A stretch of DNA of 64,000 nt from Clostridia bacterium (lineage in GTDB: Bacteria; Bacillota; Peptococcia; DRI-13; UBA5745): contig JAHDPO010000058.1 in assembly GCA_018434325.1 (NCBI GenBank), positions 1 to 64,000 of the forward strand, in the 5' to 3' direction. Numbering within the stretch: position 1 is the first letter of the stretch; the number at the start of each line of letters is the position of its first letter. The translations under genes and the position numbers were made by a program. The notes beneath the pieces were generated by a model. That model searched no databases. It was not told the origin of the DNA and was given only the letters and a program-made list of their open reading frames with translations. This document shows positions 53,732 to 62,941 of this stretch, piece by piece.

Positions 53732-54418
53732 ATGAAAAAAATCCTGGCCATCATATTGGTATGTTTGCTGGGAATGCAGCTGTTAGGCGGCTGTGGCATA
53801 ACGGAAAAAGTAGGGCAGTTAAGGGCAGCCTTCCGGGATAAGGAGGATGCCGCCGACAATGGGGCCGATACCGGCGAGGAACAGGCAAACAATGGCGAAA
53901 ATGCCGGTTTGCCGGAAGTGGTGATTCTGCCTGACGGCAGCTCGGCAGCCGCCGGCAGCGAGGCAGCCGGCAGCGCCCAGACCACCGCTGCCCTGGGAGG
54001 AGAAGCAAAATCAGTGATCCTCTATTTTACGGATCAGGATGGGGAGAACTTAATTGCGGAAGAACGCCGGATTGCCAAAGTGGAGGGCATCGCCCGGGCT
54101 TCCATTGAAGCCCTATTGGCGGGGCCTGTCAACGCCGACCTGCAATCGGCTTTGCCGGAAGGAACCCGGCTCCTGGACATCAATATTACAAAAGACGGCT
54201 TAGCTATCGTGGACTTTAGCGGCGACCTGTCGGAGAATTTAAAAGACAGCAATAAGAAAGAGAAAACTGCCATATATGCCATCGTCAATACGCTGACGGA
54301 ATTTCCTACGGTAAAAAAAGTGGAGATCCGTATCGACGGCAAAAAGATCAATACCCTGTCGGGCAAAGTCAAGCTGGATCAGGACCTGTTCAGAGATGAG
54401 AGCCTGGTTAAGAAATAG
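53732..54418 (+). CDS. GerMN-domain lipoprotein
   Basis: 228 residues. A signal peptide ends in lipobox LLGGC (Cys at about residue 22). An Ala/Gly/Glu low-complexity linker (about 32-90) leads to a single GerMN domain (VILYFTDQDGENLIAEERRI..LLAGPVNADLQSALPEGTRLLDI..GLAIVDFSGDL). GerM proteins take part in sporulation and germination; single-domain relatives are of unknown role. GGAAAGGGG precedes the ATG. The last 11 bases overlap the convergent glycosyltransferase gene. Confidence 0.88.
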   Translation: MKKILAIILVCLLGMQLLGGCGITEKVGQLRAAFRDKEDAADNGADTGEEQANNGENAGLPEVVILPDGSSAAAGSEAAGSAQTTAALGGEAKSVILYFTDQDGENLIAEERRIAKVEGIARASIEALLAGPVNADLQSALPEGTRLLDINITKDGLAIVDFSGDLSENLKDSNKKEKTAIYAIVNTLTEFPTVKKVEIRIDGKKINTLSGKVKLDQDLFRDESLVKK

Positions 54419-55487
54419 TTGACAGACCGGCAAAGTAAGCCCTGTTGTACAAATAGCTGGGGTCCTGGGGTTTAAACTCGCCCGCTTTCTCATTATGGAA
54501 GCGGGCCTTTTCATTGTTGCCCAGCTTATCATAGCAGAGGCAGAGCTGTATATGAGGCAAATAACCGTAAGCGTCGGGGGAAACGAAAGCGCCGGACTGA
54601 TCCTGACGGCGGCAGTCAAGAGCTTGCTCGTACCAGAAAATGGCCTTGTCATAGCTTTGCCGGTTTAAGAAATGCTTGCCAATCTCGCAGCAAACCTCGG
54701 CCCGGGGCAGGTCGAAGGAGAAAGACTGCCAAAGGGCCCGCAAAGCCAGATTCGGTTTGTCCAGGGAATAATAGCAATAAGCCAGGAAACGGCAGCTTTC
54801 AATCAGGTTTTCCCGCCAGCCCAGCCCATTATCGGCATATTCCTGAAGCAGAGCGGCGCCTTGCTCATAACGGCCGTGATAATAAAGCTCCCGGCCATAA
54901 TAAAAGGTTTCTCGGGGATTCAGCTTTTCACCGGCAGCAATTTGTTTTTCAAAAATCTGCAGGTTGCGCTGCGGGTCTGAGGGGTGGAGTTTTTTATGGA
55001 CAACCTTTAGCTCCGAATAAATTATTTTGCCGAAACCTTCGATAGCTTCATGGACGGCGCCTTTCCACTGAGCCAGGGGACAGTTGCGCAAAATCCGCTC
55101 CCGAAAAAAGGCGAAAGAGGGATTGCCCTGCTGATCAAAAGCCGTAACGTATTTCAGCATGACCACATCGATATCTGCCGGCATATTCAGTTTAAAAGCC
55201 AAAAGTCCCGCCCGGTCTTCCGGCAGCAGGATATCATCGGCGTCCAGCCACATGCAGTACTGCATGGTGGCTTTCGCGAAAGAAAAATTTCTGGCGGCGG
55301 CGAAATTGTCGATCCAGGGAAAATCAAAAACTTTATCCGTATACCGGCCGGCTATCTCCTTGGTTTTATCGTCGCTGCCGGTATCCACAATAATGATTTC
55401 ATCAAAAAGTCCGTCTACACTATCCAGGCAGCGGCCCAGTACATCCTCCTCGTTTTTTACGATCATGCATAAGCTGAAGGTAGTCAT
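54408..55487 (-). CDS. Family 2 glycosyltransferase with TPR repeats
   Basis: 359 residues. An N-terminal GT2 domain (SLCMIVKNEEDVLGRCLDS, IIIVDTGSDDKT, WLDADDILLPED with the metal-binding DxD) is followed by TPR-like helices from about residue 200 (ALLQEYADNGLGWRENLIESCRFLAYCYYS; YDKAIFWYEQAL). Such proteins glycosylate proteins or surface polymers; acceptor unknown. GGAGGG lies seven bases before the ATG at 55487. Convergent with the GerMN gene. Confidence 0.88.
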   Translation of the reverse strand: MTTFSLCMIVKNEEDVLGRCLDSVDGLFDEIIIVDTGSDDKTKEIAGRYTDKVFDFPWIDNFAAARNFSFAKATMQYCMWLDADDILLPEDRAGLLAFKLNMPADIDVVMLKYVTAFDQQGNPSFAFFRERILRNCPLAQWKGAVHEAIEGFGKIIYSELKVVHKKLHPSDPQRNLQIFEKQIAAGEKLNPRETFYYGRELYYHGRYEQGAALLQEYADNGLGWRENLIESCRFLAYCYYSLDKPNLALRALWQSFSFDLPRAEVCCEIGKHFLNRQSYDKAIFWYEQALDCRRQDQSGAFVSPDAYGYLPHIQLCLCYDKLGNNEKARFHNEKAGEFKPQDPSYLYNRAYFAGLSTIS

Positions 55488-55591
55488 GGCTTTCCCTCCT
55501 TGTTTTATCACCATCAGCATATGCGGCGGCGGAGGAAAAGTAACCATTTAAGGAGATTTCATTTTGAGGAGACTTCATTTCCCGGGGAATA

Positions 55592-55620
55592 TGGCAAAAA
55601 CTCCAAAAACCTGTTATAAT
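55592..55620 (+). promoter_or_regulatory. Possible promoter of the PTS-EIIC/EAL gene
   Basis: A perfect TATAAT (55615-55620) 17 bases after a poor -35 (TGGCAA). About 45 bases before the start codon. Confidence 0.4.
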
Positions 55621-55665
55621 TGGTTGACTATTGCGGAAAATACCGAATAGAGAGGGGCAGACCTT

Positions 55666-56814
55666 TTGTTTGGCAAATTGGCGGCATGGATTTATGCCAT
55701 TGATAACAGCCCGGTTCTATCCTCGATCAGAAAAGGCTTTATCCTCACTATTCCTGCGGTAATGGCGGGCTGTATCGCTCTGCTGGTCTTGAACCTGCCG
55801 CTGCCGGGCTTTAATCAGATGCTGATGAGTTTTGGAGGCGGCATCCTGAACCGGCTACTGCTGTTCGTCTATAACTCCACCATAGAATTCATGTCGGTTT
55901 ACCTGGTTTTAAGCATCAGCTTTTATTATTCGGCGACCCTGGCTCCCAACAACGGCATTACTCAGATCCTGGCCACGATCAACGGCCTGATTTGCTTTAT
56001 TGCCTCCTTCGGCGGCAGCGGCGGTTCCCTTACTTTATCCAGTTTTGGTACCATCGGCGTTTTTACGGCTATGGTCTGCGCTATTTTTGCCACCCGCCTG
56101 TTTCTGGCTATCGGTTCCTGGTCTTTTAAGAAATTTCACTCTTATGCTCCGGGCGCCGACTTTCACTATCGCAGCGCCGTATCGGCTATCGGGCCCATAT
56201 TGGCCTGTACCTTGGTTTTTTCTCTGACCAATGTCCTTTTGAATGAACTCTTTCATGCGGGCAATTTTAATGAGCTGATCGCCGGGATTTTAGAGGAGCT
56301 TTTTGGCTACATGCAAAGCAGGCTGGCTAACGGTTTGCTTTACACGGTAATGGTAAGCCTGCTCTGGATCTTCGGCATTCATGCCGGCAATGCGCTGGAG
56401 ACGGTGGCCAAAACGGTTTTTGCGGAAGGGGTTTCGGACCAGGCGGCAATGATCACCAAAAGCTTCCTGGATAATTTTACGGTGCCGGGAGGCAGCGGCG
56501 CTACCCTATGTCTGGTGCTGGCTTTGATTATCGCCGGCCGCTCTAAGGATAACAAACAGCTGGCCTATTCCGTCGCACCCATGACTTTGTTTAACATCAA
56601 CGAAATGCTGGTTTTTGGGCTGCCCATCGTTCTTAACCCCGTTATGCTGCTGCCTTTTGTTTTGGTGCCGGCAATATCTTTGCTGATCGCCTACGGGACA
56701 GCCTCTTTGGGCTTTATGACGGTGCTGGACATCAGTGTGGTCTGGACTACGCCGACGGTATTCAGCGGTTACCGCTTACCGGCTCCTGGCGGGGCAGCCT
56801 GGTTCAGCTGCTGA
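55666..56814 (+). pseudogene. PTS EIIC-like membrane part of an EIIC-EAL fusion (frameshifted)
   Basis: 382 residues before the frameshift. It resembles EIIC of the lactose/cellobiose PTS family (about ten transmembrane helices; FTVPGGSGATLCLVLALIIA and FNINEMLVFGLPIVLNPVMLLPF are the EIIC signature region). Reading runs normally to WTTPTVFSGYRL and then goes out of frame at about 56778. Lacking one base in TTACCGG restores the frame (TTA, ACC, GGC) and continues as a transmembrane helix into the EAL domain. The whole would span 55666-57746, about 690 residues. Such EIIC-EAL fusions are probably sugar-sensing c-di-GMP phosphodiesterases rather than transporters. Real mutation or sequencing error cannot be told apart. 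Starts with TTG after GAGGGG. Confidence 0.75.
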
Positions 56815-57746
56815 TTTTAGCGACAGGCACGGCCATTTATCTGCCCTTTGTCCGTTTTAGCGATAATTTACAGCAGCGTCAGGTCACTTATTTGCTACGG
56901 GAGCTGACGGAGCAGTTCAAAAAAGAGGAAAAAGCCGGTTACAGTGTGCCATATCTGGACCGCAGCGATAATTTTGGCGCTATCGCCAAAAACATGGTCA
57001 GCCAGCTGCGGCAGGATATACGGGAGCAGAATATTACCGTCATGTATCAGCCTTTGGCCGGTATGGACAACCAGGTGGTGGGTGCCGAGGCCCTTCTGCG
57101 CTGGTCTTTTGCCGGTGAGAGAGTCTATCCGCCTTTGGTCATTGCTTTGGCTAAGGAAGACAACTGCTATTCCCTTTTGACTAAGCTGATCATGGAAGAG
57201 GCCGCCGCCGCCGCCGGCCGGCTGGCTGAAGAATTGGACCCGTCTTTCCGGATTTCCGTTAATATTTCGGCGGAGCAGCTCAATGATCCTGATTTTATTA
57301 AAGAAAGCATCGAACTGGTTGAACGCCGGGGGGTGAGGGGCAATATCACTCTTGAGATGACGGAAGAGACGGGATTAGGTGAATTCTCTTTGATTTCCCG
57401 GCATATCGAAATGCTGCGGGATAAGGGCGTCACCATTTCCATCGATGATTTCAGCATGGGACAAACCTCCCTGGACTATTTGCGCAATAACCTTTTTAGC
57501 TTGGTCAAGCTGGACGGCGGCTTGGTTAATCAAGCGAAGGATAACAGCCGCTGCCGGGGGATCATCAGCTCCATCACTGCCTTAGGCAGAAGCCTGGATT
57601 TTCAGGTGCTGGCGGAATGCGTGGAGACGGAGGAGCTTAAAGAAATAATGGCAGAACTGGGCTGCCGCTATTTTCAGGGGTTTTTGATCAGCCCGGCAGT
57701 GCCCTTGGAAGAATTTAAACCTATTTATGAAAAAAGCAAAAAATAA
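56778..57746 (+). pseudogene. EAL (c-di-GMP phosphodiesterase) part of the EIIC-EAL fusion
   Basis: Second half of the frameshifted fusion; a shorter frame could start at TTG 56892. One transmembrane helix precedes the EAL domain. Catalytic residues are all there: EALLRW (EAL motif), SVNIS (Asn), LEMTEE (Glu), IDDF (Asp-Asp), LVKLDG (Lys), AECVET (Glu) and FQGF (Gln). The domain should therefore hydrolyse c-di-GMP to pGpG if made. It pairs in the window with the GGDEF protein at the right edge. Confidence 0.8.
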
Positions 57747-57759
57747 GGAGCGGCATAAG

Positions 57760-58518
57760 ATGAGACTTGTATCGTGGAACGTCAATGGATTCAGAGCAGT
57801 GATGAATAAGGATTTTATGAAAATATTTGAGGAGCTGGATGCGGATATCTTCTGCCTGCAGGAAACGAAGCTGCAGGCCGGCCAGCATGAGGTGGATCTG
57901 GAGGGTTATCAGGAGTATTGGAATTATGCCGAGAAAAAAGGCTATTCCGGCACGGCGATTTTTACGAAAGAGGCCCCTTTGGGTATGGCTTTCGGGATCG
58001 GCCATGAGGCCCACGACAACGAAGGCCGTGTGATCACCCTGGAATATCCCCAGTTTTTTATGGTGACCTGCTATACGCCCAATTCCCAGGACGGCCTGGC
58101 CCGGCTGGATTACCGTCTGGAATGGGATGACGCCTTCCGGGAATATCTTGCCGGCTTAAAAGCAAAGAAGCCGGTAATCGTCTGCGGTGATTTGAATGTG
58201 GCCCATCAGGAGATCGATCTAAAAAACCCCAAGCAAAATCGGCAGAATGCCGGCTTTACCGACGAAGAAAGGGCTCAATTCGGCCGCCTTTTGGAAGCCG
58301 GTTTTGCCGATACCTTCCGCCGGCTTTATCCCGAGGCTACAGACGCCTACAGTTGGTGGTCCTACCGCTTCCAGGCCAGACAGCGCAATGCCGGGTGGCG
58401 TATCGACTATTTTTTGGTGTCGGAAGAGCTGATGCCTCAGGTCAAAGACAGCCGGATTTTGTCGGAGATCATGGGCAGCGATCATTGTCCGGTTTTGTTG
58501 GAATTGGATACAAAATAG
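57760..58518 (+). CDS. exoA: Exodeoxyribonuclease III
   Basis: 252 residues, AP endonuclease/3'-5' exonuclease. Catalytic segments: SWNVNGFRA, LQETKL (metal Glu), CGDLNVAHQEID (Asp-Asn pair) and GSDHCPV (Asp-His) at the end. Repairs abasic sites. AAGGAG lies nine bases before the ATG at 57760; the upstream ATG at 57727 overlaps the EAL gene and is less likely. Confidence 0.95.
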   Translation: MRLVSWNVNGFRAVMNKDFMKIFEELDADIFCLQETKLQAGQHEVDLEGYQEYWNYAEKKGYSGTAIFTKEAPLGMAFGIGHEAHDNEGRVITLEYPQFFMVTCYTPNSQDGLARLDYRLEWDDAFREYLAGLKAKKPVIVCGDLNVAHQEIDLKNPKQNRQNAGFTDEERAQFGRLLEAGFADTFRRLYPEATDAYSWWSYRFQARQRNAGWRIDYFLVSEELMPQVKDSRILSEIMGSDHCPVLLELDTK

Positions 58519-58637
58519 AAACATCGATCTGTAAAATGTAGTTAAAACCAGGAATGATTTCATAAAACTACCAGGCCGGTTTACAATCTGTTCAGGCTTT
58601 TTGCCTTGTTTTGTCCAATTATCGCGATATATAATAG

Positions 58638-58666
58638 GTGACGTACCAAAATGGTACAAATATAAT
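58638..58666 (+). promoter_or_regulatory. Promoter with palindromic operator in the spacer
   Basis: GTGACG (58638-58643), a 17-base spacer and a perfect TATAAT (58661-58666). GTACCA-AAA-TGGTAC (58643-58657) is a perfect palindrome within the spacer, a place where a repressor would exclude RNA polymerase. Confidence 0.55.
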
Positions 58667-58683
58667 CGCTTATGGAGCCGGAA

Positions 58684-59880
58684 ATGAGGGAAAAAAGCGA
58701 GAACCTTATGAAAAAGAGTAAAATGAAATTCAGTATTCTTACCGTGCTTTGCCTGGCGCTTTCCTTGTCCTCCGCCGCCCCTTTGTGGGCCCGGGTAGTC
58801 ACCGTCGAAAAAGACCAGGTCAACGTACGGCAATCAGCCAGTACGAAATCAGAAATTATCGGCAGAGTTGACAAAAGCATGATCTTTGGCTGGTACGGCG
58901 CGGAAGAGAATTGGACGCAGATTAAACTGGCTAACGGCAATTTAGGTTATATTCGCAATGACTTGCTGCAAGGCTATGATGAGGTCACCGTTACCGGTTC
59001 TACTGTCCGGATCCGCAAAAGCCCTTCTTTGGAAGGCGAGATCATGGGACAGGCCCAAAGAGGGGAGCGCCTGACAGTCTTGGATTGCCAGCAGGGTTGG
59101 TTCAAGATTCAGTACGGACAAAATGCAGGCTGGATCTCCGGCGACTATGTGGAGCTGGGAACCCCGGTGGTATTGACTTCTTCCCAGGAGGCCGAAGCAG
59201 CCGAGACGGCGGCGGCAGCGGCCGGAGAGACTCCGGTCCACAATATGGATTCGGTCACTGTAGGCACCGGTAATCCGGGAGGTATACTCAGCGGTAAAAT
59301 CATTACCCTGGATCCCGGTCACGGTGTGCGTTCCGACGGCGGTCCCGTCGATCCCGGCGCTAAGGGCACCAAGCTGGGTATCTGGGAGAAAGACGTCAAT
59401 CTCGATGTGGCATTAAAGCTGAAAGCGATTTTGGAAGAGCAGGGTGCTACCGTCTGGATGACTCATACCGGCGCCACCAGCCTGAACCTCTATGGCCGGG
59501 CGGCGGTGGCCAACGACAACGGTTCTCATATCTTTGTCAGCATTCATGCCAACGCTTCGGAATCTCCCCAATATAGCGGCCATTCGGTGTATTATTATGC
59601 ACCGGCAAGCAATCCGCGCTTCAGCGGCCGGCGGGAGCTAACCAAGGCTTTGGCCCAATTTGTACAAGACAGTCTGGTCAATACCTGCGGCCGGGCAGAC
59701 TTGGGAATCAAGGAAAGCAATTTTGTGGTGGTTCGGGAAACCAATTGCCCTTCTATATTGGTGGAGACTGCCTTTTTGACCAATGCGGAAGAGGAGCAGC
59801 TGCTGGCTCAGGGCGCTTTCCGCCAGAAGCTGGCCGAGTCGGTGGCCCAGGGCATCAGGAAGTATTTCGGCGTTGAATAA
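58684..59880 (+). CDS. Secreted SH3-domain N-acetylmuramoyl-L-alanine amidase
   Basis: About 398 residues. A signal peptide (about 10-38), two bacterial SH3 domains (VNVRQSASTKSEIIG and VRIRKSPSLEGEIMG), an Ala/Glu-rich linker (near 175-185) and a C-terminal Amidase_3 domain (DPGHGVRSDGGPVDPG, WEKDVNLDVALKL, SIHANASE, ILVETAFLTNAEE). It cuts the amide link of peptidoglycan. ATG at 58684 has GGAG six bases upstream; another at 58672 is possible. Distinct from cwlD in the binding domains; probably vegetative or stage-specific autolysin. Confidence 0.92.
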   Translation: MREKSENLMKKSKMKFSILTVLCLALSLSSAAPLWARVVTVEKDQVNVRQSASTKSEIIGRVDKSMIFGWYGAEENWTQIKLANGNLGYIRNDLLQGYDEVTVTGSTVRIRKSPSLEGEIMGQAQRGERLTVLDCQQGWFKIQYGQNAGWISGDYVELGTPVVLTSSQEAEAAETAAAAAGETPVHNMDSVTVGTGNPGGILSGKIITLDPGHGVRSDGGPVDPGAKGTKLGIWEKDVNLDVALKLKAILEEQGATVWMTHTGATSLNLYGRAAVANDNGSHIFVSIHANASESPQYSGHSVYYYAPASNPRFSGRRELTKALAQFVQDSLVNTCGRADLGIKESNFVVVRETNCPSILVETAFLTNAEEEQLLAQGAFRQKLAESVAQGIRKYFGVE

Positions 59881-59884
59881 ACAT

Positions 59885-59914
59885 TTGACAAGGCAAGAGA
59901 ATAAGTAGTAAGAT
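59885..59914 (+). promoter_or_regulatory. Predicted promoter of the DUF2179-murI-rph-rdgB operon
   Basis: A perfect TTGACA (59885-59890), an 18-base spacer and TAAGAT (59909-59914), beginning just after the amidase stop. Confidence 0.6.
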
Positions 59915-59919
59915 TTGGT

Positions 59920-59946
59920 AAGGGGCTGCTGGGGCCCCTTAGCTTT
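59920..59946 (+). terminator. Hairpin after the amidase gene
   Basis: AAGGGGC and GCCCCTT (59920-59940) with a 7-base loop, then AGCTTTTC. It would end amidase transcripts; it also lies at the predicted 5' end of the next transcript. Confidence 0.6.
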
Positions 59947-59977
59947 TCATTTATAAGGAAGAATTGGGAAAGGAAGG

Positions 59978-60550
59978 ATGAAAATGCCTGGGATTTTTAT
60001 GGAATATGCCGTGCTGGGTTATATTTTTATATTTTTGGCCAGGATTTGCGACGTATCCTTACAAACTTGCCGGATGATACTGGTGGTGCGGGGGGAAAGA
60101 CTAAAGGCTGCTTGTATCGGTTTCTTCGAGGTAATTATTTATGTAGTGGCGTTAAATGTGATTTTTGATAATCTTGATAATATCGGCAACTTGCTGGCTT
60201 ACGCCTGCGGCTTTGCCGCCGGCAATTATATTGGCGGCATTGTGGAAGAAAAATTGGCTATCGGCATACAGTTCATTCAGCTGATCACCATGAAGGAGCC
60301 CCTGAAGCTGGCGGAGCTATTGCGGGAGCAGGGTTATGGCGTTACCGTATTGGAAGGCTCCGGCCGTTCCGGCCCTCAGTTTGTGCTGCAGGTACTGTTG
60401 GAAAGAAAGCAGGTCAAAGAATTTTCCAAAGCGGTATCCGCCTGGGATGAAGATGTGTTCATGATTGTGACCGACGCCAAGAAATATTACGGTGGCATCA
60501 TGTTCAAGAGTAAAAAGCCTGCGGCGGCTCTGGACAGGAAAGGAAAGTGA
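59978..60550 (+). CDS. UPF0316 / DUF2179-domain membrane protein
   Basis: 190 residues. Three transmembrane helices in the first half (YIFIFLARICDVSLQTCRMILVVRG is the family signature) and a C-terminal DUF2179 domain (GYGVTVLEGSGRSG..VLLERKQ..DEDVFMIVTDAKKYYGG). Family members include B. subtilis YebE/YitT-type relatives; function unknown, possibly ligand sensing. Start ATG at 59978 or 59984. The stop overlaps the GTG of murI. Confidence 0.85.
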   Translation: MKMPGIFMEYAVLGYIFIFLARICDVSLQTCRMILVVRGERLKAACIGFFEVIIYVVALNVIFDNLDNIGNLLAYACGFAAGNYIGGIVEEKLAIGIQFIQLITMKEPLKLAELLREQGYGVTVLEGSGRSGPQFVLQVLLERKQVKEFSKAVSAWDEDVFMIVTDAKKYYGGIMFKSKKPAAALDRKGK

Positions 60551-61431
60551 TAGCTATGGCCGCACAGGTAAGGGAACCGGTTGCGGCTTCGGCTGCATCC
60601 ATCGTTGCAGAAAAGAGCCGGCCCATCGGAGTTTTTGATTCCGGTGTGGGCGGCTTGTCGGTGTTACGGGTTTTGGAGCAGCGGCTGCCGGCAGAAAACT
60701 ATATTTATTTCGGAGATACGGCCAGAGTGCCTTACGGTGATCGCACGCCTCAGGAAGTCAGGGACTTTACCGTGGAAATCGGCAGCTGGCTGCAGGAGCA
60801 GGGCTGCAAAATGATCCTGATCGCCTGCAATACGGCTACGGTGCTGGGTATGAAGGCTTTGGCGGCCGTAGCTCAGGTGCCGGTTTACGGTATGGTGGAG
60901 GCTGCTATGGCCGGAGCCATGGCGGGAGTTGCAGGAGCGGCAGCGGGTGAGGCCGGCGGCCTTTGGCCTTTGGGGCTGATTGCCACGAAGGGCACGGTCG
61001 AAAGCGGCGGCTATCAGGCAGCCGTAGCGGCTAAGGCCCCCGGGAAACCGTTTTATGCCCAGGCCTGTCCCGGTTTCGTGCCGTTGATCGAAAAAGGTAT
61101 TCTCACGGGACCTCAGGTGGAGCAGGCGGTGGAAAAATATCTAAAGCCGTTGAAGGAAAAGGGCGTCGGTACCTTAATCCTGGGCTGCACCCATTATCCG
61201 TTTCTTGCCCCGGCCATTGCCGCGTATATGGGGGAGACTGTCAGACTGGTGGATCCCGCCCGGCAATTGGCTTTAATGGTAGAAGCATATTTAAAAGACC
61301 GGGATTTGCTGAATGAGGGTTCCATGGGGACCAGGGAATTTTATTGCAGCGGCGACGGCGAGGCCTTTAAGGCCCAGGGCAGCAATCTCTTGGGCCGGCC
61401 TTTAATAGAAATAAGGAAGCAGGTGTTCTGA
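60547..61431 (+). CDS. murI: Glutamate racemase
   Basis: About 291-294 residues. Makes D-glutamate for peptidoglycan. Catalytic Cys pair in IACNTATV and LGCTHYPF; substrate site FDSGVGG and [10 protein letters not shown]. Two Ala-rich stretches are unusual: an N-terminal extension of about 20 residues and an internal [15 protein letters not shown] run near residue 125. Start at GTG 60547 (GTGA overlap with the gene before) or ATG 60556. The stop shares a base with the rph ATG. Confidence 0.94.
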   Translation: MIAMAAQVREPVAASAASIVAEKSRPIGVFDSGVGGLSVLRVLEQRLPAENYIYFGDTARVPYGDRTPQEVRDFTVEIGSWLQEQGCKMILIACNTATVLGMKALAAVAQVPVYGMVEAAMAGAMAGVAGAAAGEAGGLWPLGLIATKGTVESGGYQAAVAAKAPGKPFYAQACPGFVPLIEKGILTGPQVEQAVEKYLKPLKEKGVGTLILGCTHYPFLAPAIAAYMGETVRLVDPARQLALMVEAYLKDRDLLNEGSMGTREFYCSGDGEAFKAQGSNLLGRPLIEIRKQVF

Positions 61432-62159
61432 TGCGGGTGGATGGCAGAGAAAACCGGCAGCTGCGGCCGGTAAAAATGACGAAGGGCTATATCCAATGGC
61501 CGGAAGGTTCCGTCCTGATCGAAATGGGAGATACCCGGGTATTGTGCAATGCTACTGTGGAGGACAGAGTTCCTTCGTTTTTGAAAGGCAGCGGCAAGGG
61601 CTGGGTTACGGCCGAATACTCTATGCTGCCCCGGGCTACCCAGACCCGTACCGGCAGGGAGGTCAACGCCGGCAAGCCTTCAGGGCGGACCAGCGAAATT
61701 CAGCGCCTCATCGGCCGCTCTTTACGCTCCGTGGTGGACATGGATAAGCTGGGAGAGCGCACCATCATGCTAGACTGCGACGTTCTCCAGGCCGACGGCG
61801 GCACCAGAACAGCCGCCATTACCGGCGCCTTCGTGGCTCTTGGCCTGGCTCTGCGCAAGATGCAGCGGGAGGGCCTGCTGGATTCGCTGCCTTTAAAGGA
61901 TTGGCTGGCGGCGGTGAGCGTAGGCAAGGTGGCGGCTATCGGCCCTTGCCTGGATTTGGCTTACGATGAAGACAGTACTGCTTTAGTGGATATGAATGTG
62001 GTGATGACCGGCAGCGGCGGACTGGTGGAGATTCAAGGCACTGCCGAGGGTATGGCCTTCAGCAGAGAGGAGCTGGACAGCTTTCTGGATTTGGCCAAGG
62101 AAGGGATTGATCAATTGATCCTTTGCCAAAAAGAGCAGTTGGGAGAGGATTTTATTTGA
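61431..62159 (+). CDS. rph: Ribonuclease PH
   Basis: 242 residues. A phosphorolytic 3'-5' exonuclease that trims tRNA ends. [13 protein letters not shown] at the start, [10 protein letters not shown]-type sequence ([13 protein letters not shown]), the [14 protein letters not shown] phosphate site, and [23 protein letters not shown] overlap with murI; TTGA overlap with rdgB. Confidence 0.96.
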   Translation: MRVDGRENRQLRPVKMTKGYIQWPEGSVLIEMGDTRVLCNATVEDRVPSFLKGSGKGWVTAEYSMLPRATQTRTGREVNAGKPSGRTSEIQRLIGRSLRSVVDMDKLGERTIMLDCDVLQADGGTRTAAITGAFVALGLALRKMQREGLLDSLPLKDWLAAVSVGKVAAIGPCLDLAYDEDSTALVDMNVVMTGSGGLVEIQGTAEGMAFSREELDSFLDLAKEGIDQLILCQKEQLGEDFI

Positions 62160-62875
62160 GCGGGCCTGCTAAGCGTTTGCTGGTTGCCACAGGCAATGCC
62201 GGCAAGGTGGGGGAGCTGAAACGGCTTTTGGCAGATGCGGATTGGCAGATCATCTGCCTGAAGGATCTGGCTTTATTGTGGCAGCGGGAGGAGTTGGGCG
62301 GCCTGCCGCCTTTGACAGGCTCCCGGCAATTCATAGAGGCGGAGATCAGCCGGCGATACGCTCAATTAGAAGAAAAAATGGCGGAGACAGGCGCCACTTT
62401 TGAAGAGAACGCTATAATCAAGGCAAAAGGCGCGGCGGAGTTCACCGGTTTCCTTACCTTGGCCGATGATTCCGGCCTGGAAGTAGACTATCTGGGTGGA
62501 GCTCCCGGCGTCTATTCCGCCCGTTATGCCGGCCCCGGCAAAGATGAGGGAGCCTGTAATGAGCTATTGCTGCAAAACATGAAGGCAGCGGCGCCAGACC
62601 GGCGGCAGGCCCGATTTAAAGCGGCGGTGGCTCTGGCTTCGCCTCAGGGAGAGCTCTATATTACCGAAGGCGTTTGCCAGGGCAGTATAGGCTTCGCTCC
62701 CCAAGGCGAGGGCGGTTTTGGCTACGATCCTTTGTTTGTATTGCCTGAAGGCACAAAGACCATGGCCCAATTGACGATGGCCGAAAAAAACGAAATCAGC
62801 CATCGGGGAGAGGCGTTAAAGAAAATTCTTCCTATTCTAAAAAACTATTCACAAAATAACGCTTTGGATTTATAA
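62156..62875 (+). CDS. rdgB: XTP/dITP pyrophosphatase with an insertion
   Basis: 239 residues. House-cleaning enzyme that hydrolyses XTP, ITP and d[63 protein letters not shown] and [13 protein letters not shown] are family motifs. A segment of about 25-30 extra residues (near 40-65, [22 protein letters not shown] type) stands between the first motif and TFEENA, where the family is normally short. TTG start at 62156 overlaps the rph stop with GAGG seven bases upstream; the ATG-like frame further up lies within rph. Confidence 0.93.
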   Translation: MSGPAKRLLVATGNAGKVGELKRLLADADWQIICLKDLALLWQREELGGLPPLTGSRQFIEAEISRRYAQLEEKMAETGATFEENAIIKAKGAAEFTGFLTLADDSGLEVDYLGGAPGVYSARYAGPGKDEGACNELLLQNMKAAAPDRRQARFKAAVALASPQGELYITEGVCQGSIGFAPQGEGGFGYDPLFVLPEGTKTMAQLTMAEKNEISHRGEALKKILPILKNYSQNNALDL

Positions 62876-62941
62876 TAAATAATCAATAGCTAATGATAAT
62901 CAATAGGAATTAACCAATATTACATAAAGGGTAAAAACGTT

